Shown one piece after another: positions 53,837 to 64,000 of a stretch of 64,000 nt of DNA. Position numbers and translations under genes: made by a program. Source of the stretch: Nemertoderma westbladi (lineage: Eukaryota > Xenacoelomorpha > Nemertodermatida > Nemertodermatidae). The notes under the pieces are model-generated. The model searched no databases and was not told the origin of the DNA. It worked only from the letters and a program-made list of their open reading frames with translations. The stretch lies in NCBI GenBank assembly GCA_032718475.1, contig JAUCBJ010001300.1:1-64000 (forward strand). The letters are read 5' to 3'. Position 1 is the stretch's first letter; each line of letters begins with the position of its first letter.

Positions 53837-53999
53837 TGGGGGGTTGTTTTTTCCCTCTTCAGAATAGCAAACAGGATTACCTAACTAGGCTAGACTTCCC
53901 CAAACACGAACGCGAGCAATTCGACAGACAATGGTGCATAACGACAACGTTTGCATTATATCACTATATATATGTATTTCCACAGGAGATCGCTGTAAT
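53837..53999 (+). repeat. B2, right end repeat of the DIRS/Ngaro-type element
   Basis: Same 163 bases as B1. After TAAT at 53996-53999 the sequence becomes unrelated (CCTTGTTGTGAATTCG), which marks the right boundary. Confidence 0.92.
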
Positions 54000-54029
54000 C
54001 CTTGTTGTGAATTCGAAATATGAAGAAAA

Positions 54030-54250
54030 AACGTTAATCCCAAATTCCCTATTCCCAGATACCAAAAGGACGCGTTGTTCAACTGAGCCCCGTTAGCGGA
54101 AACAGCCAGTGCCGCTAGTCGGTGGGGTTGACTTGTTGACAAGAGGCTATTATGAGGCGTAATGAGATACGCATTGCGTATCTTCTTCAGTGAACCAATA
54201 ATGGCAGATCCCAAATTCCTTAATCCCAAATACCTTATTCCCAAATCCCA
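54030..54250 (-). repeat. Inverted copy of the 38845-39040 repeat with TTTGGGATTTGGG units
   Basis: Contains AAAGGACGCGTTGTTCAACT and AACAGCCAGTGCCGCTAGTC, both found reversed at 38930-39005, then AATCCCAAATACCTTATTCC, the minisatellite unit in reverse. It ends next to GGGGCCGTCCATAAATGACG (54255-54274), a sequence that looks like a DNA-transposon terminus. Confidence 0.85.
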
Positions 54251-54734
54251 AATAGGGGCCGTCCATAAATGACGTCACGCAGAGTAGGCTTGACTAGTAA
54301 GCTTAACTACACTAAACTACTAAACGGTCCCTAAACTACTGGCTTACTGGTAGGTACTGGCCTAGGTAGATACCGGTATCAGTTTGAAAGGCTACCACTC
54401 TGCCACTATCTGACTATGGATAACAACAAACTATTTAACAGTGGTTCGCCAAACATGTCCGCACTAGTCAATACTTCACTCAAGTTGTAAAATGTTTGGA
54501 CCCCAACTGTTGCTCAGCGCCACGCTCATGTTTATTTCAAGTGATTCCTTCCAGATTTATCCCTCCACCTATTCCAATATCACAAAGTGATATCTGAACC
54601 TGAACAATTTTCCGTCTCAACCCATAACTTTTTATCACTCTTTGTCAATCTAGCTTTGGGTACGACCATTTTGACGCTCCTACCTCGTCCTACAACCGCC
54701 TTCAAGGCTATTCCATACGATTTGTATTGTAATA
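54251..54734. other. Non-coding stretch
   Basis: No gene. It starts with a possible transposon end (GGGGCCGTCCATAAATGACG). Confidence 0.45.
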
Positions 54735-54980
54735 TAATATTGGTTATTTATATAGCGCTTTTCTACGCTCAGCATACTCAAAGCGCTTTTATTATCATTA
54801 CCCCCAGCAAAGCCAGGTTCCCATTATACCGCTGGGTTGACGTAGGCACTAATGTCTAAAGTGTCTTGCCTAGGGACACCACAGTGCGAAATTTCTATAG
54901 CCTTTAGTCGGATTCGAACCTGCGCCACCAACACTATTGTGTAAGCAGTTCAGGCGCCATATCCACTCGGACACTGCGAC
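54735..54980 (-). repeat. tRNA-derived SINE
   Basis: On the minus strand it begins GTCGCAGTGTCCGAGTGG, a tRNA-like A-box region, followed by the B-box GGTTCGAATCC (plus 54910-54920) at tRNA spacing. The tRNA-unrelated body then contains CTAGGCAAGACACTTTAG, and the 3' end AAAGCGCTATATAAATAACC resembles the conserved tails of several animal SINE families. The head resembles a class II (Leu/Ser-type) tRNA, but it is too degenerate to be a tRNA gene. Confidence 0.75.
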
Positions 54981-55290
54981 ATTGTCCCTCAATAATATCA
55001 AAGCTTAGTGAACGCATCTGCGAAACGTGCAGCATTTATTTCGCATCGAAGGTTTTGTTAAAACAACATATTCATGTCCATGGAGGAGCGGAACTACTAC
55101 TACTAGTATCGGCATGCTGCATGCATTAGTTAGGAAGTTTTCCCTCGGTTCTCCGGTTCTTGGTGATATTATATCCTGGGGGTGTTGTTGTTTCAGACCT
55201 GATATGCTAGCTACTGAACCTGGATGGAAGCTATTTATCGCTGCTCGAACTGAGGCTACCAAGATGTGGATTGGATCAATGGTGTTGGTC

Positions 55291-57875
55291 TCAGGGAAAG
55301 GCTCGCCGATCTGGAGGGCATGATGGATGTTTACTAAACATTTTACAGATAGGGGGGGGGGGACTGGACACACAGTCATACTGGTGTGCAGGTACCGGTA
55401 TAGGCCTATCCACTTCTTGCCTATCTACCGGTATGTATGCCGCGACTTCCGGGTTTAATCCCGTTGTCCGCGCTACCCTATCGCCTACACTATCTCTCCC
55501 AGCATGGCCTATAGTATGTGCAGTAAGGCCTACAGTATGTCCTGCAGTCTGCCTGTGTCCTTCCAGACCGAAGTTTAGTCTTCTCGAATATTCCAAGAAG
55601 TCCTCCCCGCGACTACCATATTCTCGAATGGCCCCTACGTTCCGTCGGGAAGATTCTCTTCGATCCCCTCTTCTGTCTTCATCTTCGTACATCCTGTACC
55701 CTTCTCCCGGTGTGTGGTATATCTCACCAGGTTATGTTTCTCCAGGGCGATGGCAATCTCCCGGAGTATGACCCCACCGGCTCTCTGACTCCATCTCGAC
55801 TACTGACTGCTCACTGTCCGTCCTTCCTCTCTGGTTGCTCGTGGCAATGCTCCTTTGATTCTCCTCACTTCGTCTCGCTTCAGTGTAGTGTTCCTCCTCG
55901 TGAGATCTCGCTTCGACCTCCCAGATAAACTCCACTGTTCTTCTTCCATCTTCCGACTGGGCTCGACGTTTTCTCGCTCGCCCGCTCACAGCACCAATGT
56001 CTCTCTCTCTGCCCAGCTGGACAGCCCCGGGGATATTCGCAATCCCCCTACTATTCTCTGTCATCGGGTGCCACGGTTCACCTAACTCGCCGCGCGCATT
56101 GTCCACCGACGCTTGTGGGACATTTTCTGGGTTTGTTCACCCCCGCTTCTCGCTGCGCAACTGCGTGGCCTTGCAGGCTCTCATTGGGTTAACTCACCCC
56201 CGCTTCTCCCTGTGCAACTGTGTGGCCTTGCAGGCTCTCGTTGGGTTGACTCACCCCCGCTCCTCCCTGTGCAACTGCATGGCCTTGCAGGCTCTCATTG
56301 TTCCCCCTATGTTTGTATTAATTGCACCGTTATTAATTTCGCCTTGATTTGTCACACCATTATCAATAATATTATTTTGATTAATTTCTTCAGGGTTATT
56401 TAACGCATTAATGTTACCTAAATTATTTAAATTATTTTGCTTGAGATTATTTGTATTATTTAGATTATTTTGCACATTTAAATTAGGGTTATTGTTGTAA
56501 AATAATAATTCCTGCAAGAAAGGTTTGATTAGGATTGTCTATTACGGTACTATTAATATTAACTCCCTCTAACGTATTATTATTATTACCCCCCCCCCCC
56601 CCATCCCCCCCCCCCCCGCCCGTACGGTTACAACAGTCCTGGGTCTGTCGTCCGGTACCTGTAAGTGGGGCATTAACAAAGGTTTCCATTACCTCTGGTT
56701 CTTCATAAATACTACCCGAACCAGCCTCACTCTCCGATAATCCCATTTTTGCCAGTTCTAATCAGCCCTTTTGCTTCGCTCAATACTGCATCAACCCCCT
56801 CAGCCGGGTATGCATATCATCCCGCATCCGTTTACCTGCTCTCTCTCTCTCTATCTGTCCTCCCTCATACTCTGGTTGGCTAATTCTATCTCCCTCGCCT
56901 CCCGCTCTCTACGCTCGTTCACCTCTCTTGCCTCCAGCTCCTTGCGCTTGTTCACCTCTCTTGCCTCCCGCTCCTTGCGCTCGTTTTCTACTCTCGCCTC
57001 CCGCTCCTTGTGCTCTTTACGCTCACTCATCTCTGTCTCCTCGCGCTCCCTATAGTTTCTCGCCACCCTCTCGGCCCTCTCTTTACACTCTCTCGCTAAT
57101 TCCCTCTCCCTCTCTAATAGCGCAGTTCCCTCATCTAACTGCCTCTCCAGTTCCTTTTGATCCAGCACCACAATGTCTAGTTGACACGCCAGAACTATCT
57201 CTAACACCCTTCTCTTGCTTTCGTGGAGGATGTAGTGGACTTACCGGTCACGACGGACTCCCGTCGCCTCTCTCTCCTACTAATTTTCCCCCATTTACTG
57301 GGGTTCCTACTAACCAATGACACCGAATCCTCGGGGTTAACCTCGGATTCGCCGTCGTGCGGGTCCGCCCATCCCACTAACTTAATTCCCCTGGCATCCT
57401 CTAGGTAAGGCCCTACGTACACTACATCTGGTTCCATTACCTCGGACCGCCACAATTCAAACAGTTCTGTGGCGACCCCCCTCGCTCTCTCATTCGCCAG
57501 TTCTCCCTGTCCAAAATGGACTAAGTAACGAAAATGTTTATTCGACTCACCTAGCCTCTGGTATAGTTTAGGCTGGTCTACCTTTCTCCCCTCCTTAGCC
57601 TCTTTTAGTAGTTTCTTCGTGGCGTTGTACGCCTGTTGTAGGCGATCACTCGTCCTGATGTCCTCCTCGTTGACTCTACCTTCCCTCCTCATCCGGCGTC
57701 GTACCGATGGCCCCACCGTCGCCGTTCCGGTGGGCCGTCCGTCGCCCTCGGCCTGTGACTGGCCGGTGACTTCGGTACTCCGACCGCCGTCATTGTCTTG
57801 CATCGACTCATCATTGTCTTTCCCTCCTCGTTGTTGTCGGCCGCCCTCCGCTTGGGTATTCGGATCGTCCCTCAT
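55291..57875 (-). pseudogene. Retroelement Gag-like region, minus strand, several frames
   Basis: A series of minus-strand frames follow one another: 57875-57201 (224 codons), 57207-56851, 56746-56489, 56517-56251, 56106-55732 and 55692-55291. The first is a soluble helical protein (RLQQAYNATKKLLKEAKEG, then LGESNKHFRYLVHFGQGELA). The second is a long charged coiled coil with repeated KEREAR/KRKELEAREVNE units. Then come Gly- and Asn-rich low-complexity parts and Arg/Glu-rich parts. This architecture is common in Gag regions of invertebrate LTR elements, but no zinc knuckle, protease or RT was found, so the assignment is tentative. The first two frames overlap in the -1 direction at about 57205. 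C-runs at 56590-56615 may hide further shifts. Plus-strand frames here are shadows. Confidence 0.5.
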
Positions 57876-58567
57876 TGGCGAATCCGGGGTGGCAGGCCAG
57901 TATCGTCTCGTCTCGGCCTCTCGGATTGTTTGGTTGGTGTCGTCCGGGGTTCGCGGCGGCGTTCTTTCACCCTCCTACTCTCGGGGTGTTTGTCCGCTCA
58001 TCTTTGGGCTTTCTGGTTCTGGTCACAGTTTTAGTTGTCGGTTTAGTTTAGACTTCTCGGCTAGTTTCAACTGTGACGGGATTGAGTTAAATGATCCTGA
58101 CTGGGTTAGGTTGTACGCGTCACTTTGCTGCTGGGCTGCTGAACTAATATCTTTGGCCAAAGGCCGTCGGGAAAATAACAGAGTTTGTGTTTCTCGTTGT
58201 TAATGTTCCAATGATAATAGCACAGTATGTATAACAGATAATAGTAGAAATTGCATTACAGAATGATAACAGCCGGTCTGCAACTGTGTGATTAATGAAC
58301 TGACCGGTACACCAGTAATCAGGATAACTATATGATTGATACACATAGATATTGGTTTCACCTCTACTCTACTTTGGCCTTCGCTACCCAATGGATGCTT
58401 TCCTATCTTTCCCCACGTGCTCCCCTGCCCGCTATTGGCTTATATACTAATTGTCACTTTGGCACTCCCTGTAGGTGTTACCCCCAGCCGCTAGCCTCAA
58501 CTAGCCGGGCTCTCCCTCCGAGGCGGTATGACCTCTCACCTCTCTCTGTGGCTTAGGGCGTGCGTCG
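57876..58567. other. Region upstream of the minus-strand Gag-like frames
   Basis: Probably the leader or LTR of the minus-strand retroelement (inference). No second copy in the window to define an LTR. The plus-strand frame 57619-58203 is antisense and motif-less. It ends in a C-run at 58568-58586. Confidence 0.35.
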
Positions 58568-58724
58568 CCCCCCCCCCCCCCCCCCCGAGTTGGTTATGAG
58601 GCGAGATTATTATTGGTAATCTCGTATTGGTAAAAATGCCACTGGTTCCATTTTAGGTGGAGATGAAGGGAATTGAATCCGCTTACATTAACATCTCTTA
58701 ATTCATTGATTAACTGATCTGGGG

Positions 58725-59420
58725 TCAGTTTCATAAAACAACCTTAGCTAAGGTGCATCTTAAGTCATAAGTGTTGCCTTAAATATCAACACCCATGCTT
58801 ACTATAACTTAGTGCTACCTTAGAAACTTAAGGTAGTCCGCCACAATTTACTTAAATACTGAACTTTAGGTCAGCCTGTTTGTAAGTCTCACCTTTTAAA
58901 TATTTAATGTAATCAATGCTGAAAGTTCACCTTAACTAGATTCGGGTCATACTTTACTAAGTGCCTCATTAAGTTCGGTTGCATAAATTTTTTATGGTCC
59001 CACTTTAGCTAAGTTCAACTTATCTAATAATTTATCATTTGTGGCATTCCTTCAATTCATGCAGTACATAACGTTTCGTTTAATTATTTCAGTTTATAAC
59101 AACTGTATGGCTTTTAAGTGACTCCGTCCACAACCTACAATAAATTATTATTAATTAAGCTAAATAATGAATGTTTTAAACGAATGAAAAGCCCGGGATG
59201 CCATCTGGACCCATGTTTGACTTAAGGTTTTTAGTTTGGCTGAATCGCATCTTATGGACTTCAACAAATTCTACAAAATTCAACAAATAAACTATTTTTG
59301 ATATAATCCTTCTGAAGTGGTAATAAAATTGTTATCTGTCTTTTACCTGAGAACACAAGCAATGAAAAATGTCTACAGACTGTATAGGGATAATTATAGG
59401 CCTACAGTACTGTAGGCAGG
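58725..59420. repeat. Dispersed repeat, inverted relative of 37690-38260
   Basis: Starts GGTCAGTTTCATAAAACAAC with palindromic CTTAGCTAAG. The far part (CTTCTGAAGTGGTAATAAAA, then GTTATCTGTCTTTTACCTGA) is the reverse of 38090-38150. Non-coding. Confidence 0.6.
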
Positions 59421-59700
59421 GGCCGGACCATTTGAAGAATACCAGGATTTCACTTTTTGGTCGACTTTTTATTGGAATTTTATATGTGAAGATTTTTATT
59501 TTTTTTAATATATCTTTATTAAGTGTTTTATAGCGCTTATTTATGTCTTATATCTTGTACATATACTAATTCGTGTATTGTTTTGGTTAGATTCTGACCA
59601 TCTGTAACCTGTGTTTTTTGTGAAAACCTGGTATTCTTCACATAGGGCTAACTGCAAAGTGAAATATAACGGCAGAAAGTCTGGTATTCTTTACATGGGC
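59421..59700. other. Spacer before the LTR
   Basis: No gene. CTGGTATTCTTCACATAGGG and CTGGTATTCTTTACATGGGC (about 59629 and 59680) are a local direct repeat. Confidence 0.45.
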
Positions 59701-60935
59701 TGTAAAAGCTTTTGTGGGATAACTGATTCGTTTGCCTTGCTGGCCAGTTCCCCCCCGGTCGCTAGAATACTCTAAAAGGGATCTATAGCTAAAATAGTGC
59801 AAGCTACCAGCTTATTGGCTGATGGGCTGTACGAAGGTATCTGGGTTCTGTTCGATCGGCCAACCAGCTTAGGGAGGTTGCCTCAGCCCTGCTGTCCGTA
59901 TCGGCCAATAGAATTTGAGTGGGCGTTGATTTTGACCTATCCCAGAGCTACTGAACTGAATTTCCTATCTGTATGCTCATCCTCTGTGTTGGACGGGAGC
60001 TTCGGGGAATAAGGGTAGTTGGTATCCTCGTATAGTTATTCTAGTCATATGATTCTTCATATGATTCTGTTGTTGTGTTCCCATTTTTCGCCATAACACC
60101 GGCTTTTGGGAAGAACTCTAGTAAAACTGCTTAAATTATCGAAAGTATAACTGTTATCTTATCCGATCTAACTAACTCACTGGTAATCATATTATTCTCC
60201 CGAACTTTACTTATTAATTATATTGTTTGTACTGTTATTTACCGTCAGTTATTAATTGTATCTATTTGTTGAGGAAATATTGCCCTTTGGAGAATACGGA
60301 TAAATCACCCAAAATTCCCAATTTTCTTGATACACTACAGGTTAGAGAGACAGGCTATACATAACAATTGCGATTTATATTAATGTGGTGTGTATTGAAT
60401 CTAATGTTATTTAGCAGACCCTACATGAGTCAATTGCTGCTCTCTTTATGTGTGATCAAATTTACTGACGGTCGGCAGAATAGTGTGCATGATTGTGATT
60501 GGTAACAAAGCATTTCCTAAAGAATGCGCCTTATACTTTAATCATAAGCGGTATCGTTGCGTTTAGTATAAGTCCTAGTTCTGTTTAAATAGATAGAGCG
60601 CCACGTCCTAAAGGAACTGTTAATATTTCCCGAAAGCCAATAATATCTGTCAGAAATTAATTATTAACGATCAATCGAATAATACAGTAAGTTTACACTG
60701 CAACCTTACACTGCAATAATAAAATTTAAGCAGCCGAATTCAGCCTCCCGGGTGTAGATCCATCGGGTGAATGATCGCGCATGGGCTGGCTTCGGTTAAT
60801 GTTTTGTTTATTAGCATAAAATATTGTCGTATGCTAAAGGTGTTTTAATTAACTAAAAGACATATAAATTTTGGCAGGTTAAACTGCTAAAGGTCTTCAA
60901 AAGCGCGAACAATAACAGTTAACGATCTTATTGCA
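59701..60935 (+). repeat. 1.2-kb long terminal repeat (likely 5' LTR), same family as 5135-6350
   Basis: Begins TGTAAAAGCTTTTGTGGG and ends TTATTGCA, aligned along its length with 5135-6350. It is followed after 2.2 kb by a long ORF on the same strand (63138), so it is best read as a 5' LTR. The frame at 59797-60012 inside it is not a gene. Confidence 0.75.
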
Positions 60936-63137
60936 GTAGGCAATAAGGTTGCAAAATACCGTAGTGACCGGTAAACCTGAACCGGTACTTCTGTAGGTCA
61001 GTAGGCCCAACTGCCAGAACCGGTACTGCTGTAGGTCCGTAGGTCCAACTGCCAGAACCGGTACTTCTGTAGGTCTGTAGGCCCAACTGTCCTAACCGGT
61101 ACTGCTGTATAAGTACATTAGTATTATTCGATTTGATTATTGTATACCGGTAGGTCTTGGTACTTAATCAGGGAACGGCCGCCCTGATTTTTATTTGAGA
61201 TTCTACTTATTTCTGTCGGTTTTATTTACTAGTAGGCTAATATTGAGCAGAAGGCGTGTGACCCTGCTCAGATTGTTCAGATAATTGTAGGCTGAGCTGC
61301 TGTCTGACTGTTGTTGGGTTTGGAGAGATTACGGCGTGTGTAGAGTTTGTCTGATAAAGTGCCGTTAGTAAGTTGGGGCAGCCATATGCTGTAAGGTCAA
61401 TCCCCTCTTAAAGAATAAGTCGTACTACCGTGTTAGAACGCATACTAACTAACTGTTTCAGAATCTGCATATACTGTAGTTTATTTAGGCTTGATCGTAG
61501 TCTGCCAGTGTTTTAGCCTGTGTTTGTTTGTGTGGTCTGTTCAGGTACCGTAATAGTTATTACTCAGATATTTTGTAGGCTGGATTGTTGTCTAGCTATT
61601 ATTAGGTCTGAAGAGATTGCTGTGTGTGTGGAGTTTGTCTGATAAAGTGCTGTTAGTAAGTTGGGGCAGCCATATGCTGTAAGGTCAATCCCCTCTTAAA
61701 GAATAAGTCGTACTACCGTGTTAGAACGCATACTAACTAACCATTTCAGAATCTACACGTACGGTAGTTTATTTAGGCTTGGTGGTAGTCTGCCAGCGTT
61801 TGGTTTGTATTTTGTTTGAGTATTCTGTACGGGTAGCGTAATATTTATTATTCAGAGTTTATGCGATTATTCGCAACATTCATGTCCCCAAGTTTATTCC
61901 TACAGTAATTGTGCTTGTTATACATACCGTTATAGTTAAATTAACCCCGGTACTACACGGGCTGCTTGGCGTAGGACAAGACTGGTGACTTTGTGCTCTG
62001 GTCACTCCAGCAGATGCCGTGGTTCTTTTAACTGTTCAAGTATATTTAACTACTGATTATTTGTTATACCGGTACTTGTACCTAATTTAGGGTTTAGTGT
62101 ACAGTGCTTTCCGAAGTAATTAGTGTGTAGGCAGTATATTTGTGTTGTAAAGTGGTTGATAGGCACATTCGTTAGCTCTATTAACTTCTGGGTAGGAACA
62201 ATCCGTGATACATAACGTAGTACCTATAGCGATACGGTTATAGGTCGTCAGGCGGTGGTATTTTCCTATCTGGACAGTGCAATATATTTACTACTACTTA
62301 TTATTTCAAATACCGTAGTACCCTGTCCGTTGTAATAACCAGAAATCTAACCCTTTGTTAGGCTGGTTTGTAGACTTCCTGTAAAATTACCCTAAAAATT
62401 TCGTACGTAATATTTTTGTTGTGTTTAATTAGAGAATTAATCTCACCCATATCGTAAGTAATTTGTAGTATTAAGTAACTTAAGTAAATTAGAATTATCA
62501 GTTTTAGTGTCTCAATAAGTAACACTTCACTGAGAGCGCACAGCTTCTGTGTAGTGACTCCCCCAGAAATAATAACATTTATTTCAAATATTGACAAAAC
62601 CCATTTAAACGGGTATATATCTATTATAAATCAACTCAAACGATTTATAAATAGTAGGCCTGCCATACAACAACTAGGTCTCAATATCAGTTGGACTACT
62701 GCTTAAATAACGGTAATAAAGTAAGTTAAAGTAACCAAGTAACCCTAAAATATTCAGAAATTCAATTATTCTAAAATAATTGACATACCGGTATTTACCA
62801 TAGGCTTATTATATTTATTTCTATAAATTTGAGCTGAAATCATACCGGTACTCTGTAATTAATTCTAGTTCATAATTATACTTATATATACTATAAGTGT
62901 AAGCTGTATACCGGTATTCACGATAGGCCTATTATATATTTATATATATTTGTGCTAAATTTATATACCGGTACTCTGTGACAAACCTAGTTTACAATAC
63001 TTATATATATTATAAGTGCATACCGGTATTCTAATATACTGCAATAAATTACCGGTACTAGGCCAGCGGTCATACTGAATTACTAGACTTGCTTTAACTG
63101 AAACTATAGTAGTAGACATTCAACTGTATAGCTAAAC
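60936..63137 (+). other. Long leader between LTR and ORF, with tandem repeats
   Basis: 60990-61110 holds three units of about 36-40 bp (GAACCGGTACTNCTGTAGG). 61270-61850 is a tandem duplication with period 288 (GAGTTTGTCTGATAAAGTGC at 61343 and 61631). TACCGGTA words are frequent at 62780-63060. No coding region was seen. It is very long for a retroelement leader. Confidence 0.55.
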
Positions 63138-64000
63138 ATGTCTGACACTCAGCAAAACCTGTCAGACAGTCTGATCGATACAACTATCTGTGACTCAGAT
63201 AGGAGTGTGGAGCGAGTAAGAAAGGAGTTCAGCTCACCTCCTACTGCAAAAAAGGTCATCCCTCCAGTAGTATCAGACCCTAGGCTAATCCACCATAGGT
63301 CCATCATAGGCACTCGGGCACAGGTCAAACGGAACCAAGAGGCAGTTGTCCCATCGCAGCAACATCTTGGTCAAGAACCTACTTCCCAGCGACCCGATAG
63401 CTCCAGCAGTTCGGATACTGTAGAGCTGACCCCCGAACGCGGAGTGCAGATGGCTGCTACAGTCTACTCGGACCCCCTTCTTACCCTTCCTGCTGCAGTG
63501 CTAACTGCTATATTCATTGCGGTGGAGGAACATCAAGCCGACTGGGCGAGGAATAAGCGAGCGACCCAAAATAATTATGCGGGATACGCCAGGGAAGAAT
63601 TGATGTCTATTGTCGAGTCACAATGGAACTTTCCCGGACTCGGACTCCCGTTGGATCTGTCCGAGGCTACTTGGGAAGATATACACAGGATGGGAGTGGC
63701 TAAAGATACAATGGATCCAGCTGTTTGGAAGAGGTCGGCAGCAGGATATGTGCAGGGATTCTTCGGCTCCTTGGAGCGATTGGAAGAACAACTGTTTCGA
63801 CAACTTCAAGGACCTCAAGAGCAGGAAGAGCTGCTATACCAAGTACGCGAAAGAACCCTACGCATTCGACTAATCCTCTCAGCCTTTGAGGAAACTTCCA
63901 AAAGAAGACAGGACACGTCGCTGCAGGTTGCTGTCAAAACTTGGTTACATCGGGTAGATCTCAAAGTACAGGAAACGGCCCAGTGGAAATCCCAGCTGGC
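63138..64000 (+). CDS. Start of a long ORF, probable retroelement Gag, cut by window end
   Basis: Open for 287 codons from ATG at 63138 to the end of the window without a stop. The first 100 residues are Ser/Thr/Pro-rich and acidic (MSDTQQNLSDSLIDTT, then SSSSDTVELTPERGVQ). From about residue 115 it becomes helical and charged (AAVLTAIFIAVEEHQADWAR, then LERLEEQLFRQLQGPQEQEE). The placement after a 1.2-kb LTR and a leader, on the LTR strand, suggests the Gag N-terminus of the same retroelement family as 1-6350, whose Gag zinc knuckles lie at the other end of the window. I see no diagnostic motif in this part, so a host gene cannot be excluded. The ATG is the first in frame. Confidence 0.5.
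   Translation, partial: MSDTQQNLSDSLIDTTICDSDRSVERVRKEFSSPPTAKKVIPPVVSDPRLIHHRSIIGTRAQVKRNQEAVVPSQQHLGQEPTSQRPDSSSSSDTVELTPERGVQMAATVYSDPLLTLPAAVLTAIFIAVEEHQADWARNKRATQNNYAGYAREELMSIVESQWNFPGLGLPLDLSEATWEDIHRMGVAKDTMDPAVWKRSAAGYVQGFFGSLERLEEQLFRQLQGPQEQEELLYQVRERTLRIRLILSAFEETSKRRQDTSLQVAVKTWLHRVDLKVQETAQWKSQL

Larger units (their letters stand above)
46406..53999 (+). mobile_element. DIRS/Ngaro-type tyrosine-recombinase retrotransposon, 7.6 kb
   Basis: It has split direct repeats in the order A1 (46406-46856), ORFs, B1 (53126-53288), A2 (53289-53742), B2 (53837-53999). This is the terminal layout of PAT/Ngaro-group elements, which move through a circular intermediate joined by a tyrosine recombinase. 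It encodes RT and RNase H (48381-50358), a CCHC protein (50594-51744) and a tyrosine recombinase (51885-52792). No methyltransferase domain was seen, which fits Ngaro better than DIRS/PAT. B1 and B2 appear identical and A1 and A2 nearly so, so the insertion is fairly recent, yet the RT and recombinase frames each have a break. Confidence 0.88.

Noticed and set aside
54900-54980. tRNA gene on the minus strand
   Set aside because: It has A- and B-box-like words, but arms do not pair well and it is fused to a SINE body.
55027-55323. 98-codon plus-strand frame (LVRKFSLGSPVLGD, then GWKLFIAARTEATKMW)
   Set aside because: It looks protein-like, but I recognise no domain and the flanks are repeats; not enough to call a gene.
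57619-58203. 194-codon plus-strand frame opposite the Gag-like region
   Set aside because: Antisense to a charged coiled-coil coding region; no motifs.

Overview
The window looks like nuclear DNA of an animal, probably an aquatic invertebrate with a repeat-rich genome. The supporting signs are metazoan-type genes (DHTKD1, a TAF1C-like factor, SMIM12, MGAT2, ATG12), GT-AG introns, AT-rich intergenic DNA full of mini- and microsatellites, and several classes of animal mobile element (BEL/Pao, LINE, tRNA-derived SINE, DIRS/Ngaro-type, IS3EU-like). I cannot name the species. The palindromic words TAGGCCTA and TACCGGTA recur across the intergenic DNA.

Layout. 1-6350: decayed BEL/Pao-type LTR retrotransposon (Gag zinc knuckles, protease, then a jump to the end of RNase H), an orphan 240-aa reading frame and a 1.2-kb LTR. 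6351-10962: non-coding, with a 34-bp minisatellite of about 1.1 kb and a mariner-like MITE candidate. 10963-20000: three host genes on the minus strand, DHTKD1 (two exons, complete), a TAF1C-like gene and SMIM12. 21163-27069: an almost complete 5.9-kb DNA transposon. It has long inverted repeats that themselves contain a 20-bp minisatellite, a perfect 6-bp target duplication (GCTACA), a DDE integrase-like transposase on the minus strand and a broken, intron-containing HECT ubiquitin-ligase gene on the plus strand. 27076-34240: non-coding DNA with a LINE tail, a long foldback and a LINE reverse-transcriptase pseudogene. 34245-36193: MGAT2 and ATG12, both in single exons on the minus strand. 36194-46400: arrays and repeats, including a 2-kb array of a 19-bp unit. 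46406-53999: a tyrosine-recombinase retrotransposon with A1-ORFs-B1-A2-B2 split direct repeats and the ORF order RT/RNase H, zinc-knuckle (Gag-like), recombinase. 54000-58560: repeats, a SINE and a decayed retroelement Gag region on the minus strand. 59701-64000: an LTR of the same family as the one at 5135, a long leader and the start of a long ORF that runs off the window.

How the parts work together. The host genes are unrelated housekeeping genes: mitochondrial lysine/tryptophan breakdown, Pol I transcription, a small membrane protein, Golgi N-glycan branching and autophagy conjugation. Nothing suggests a shared pathway. All five are on the minus strand and carry very few introns. The rest is mobile DNA. 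The most notable parts are the IS3EU-like transposon with its HECT passenger and minisatellite-bearing ends, and the DIRS/Ngaro-type element with an unusual gene order and an extra internal partial repeat.
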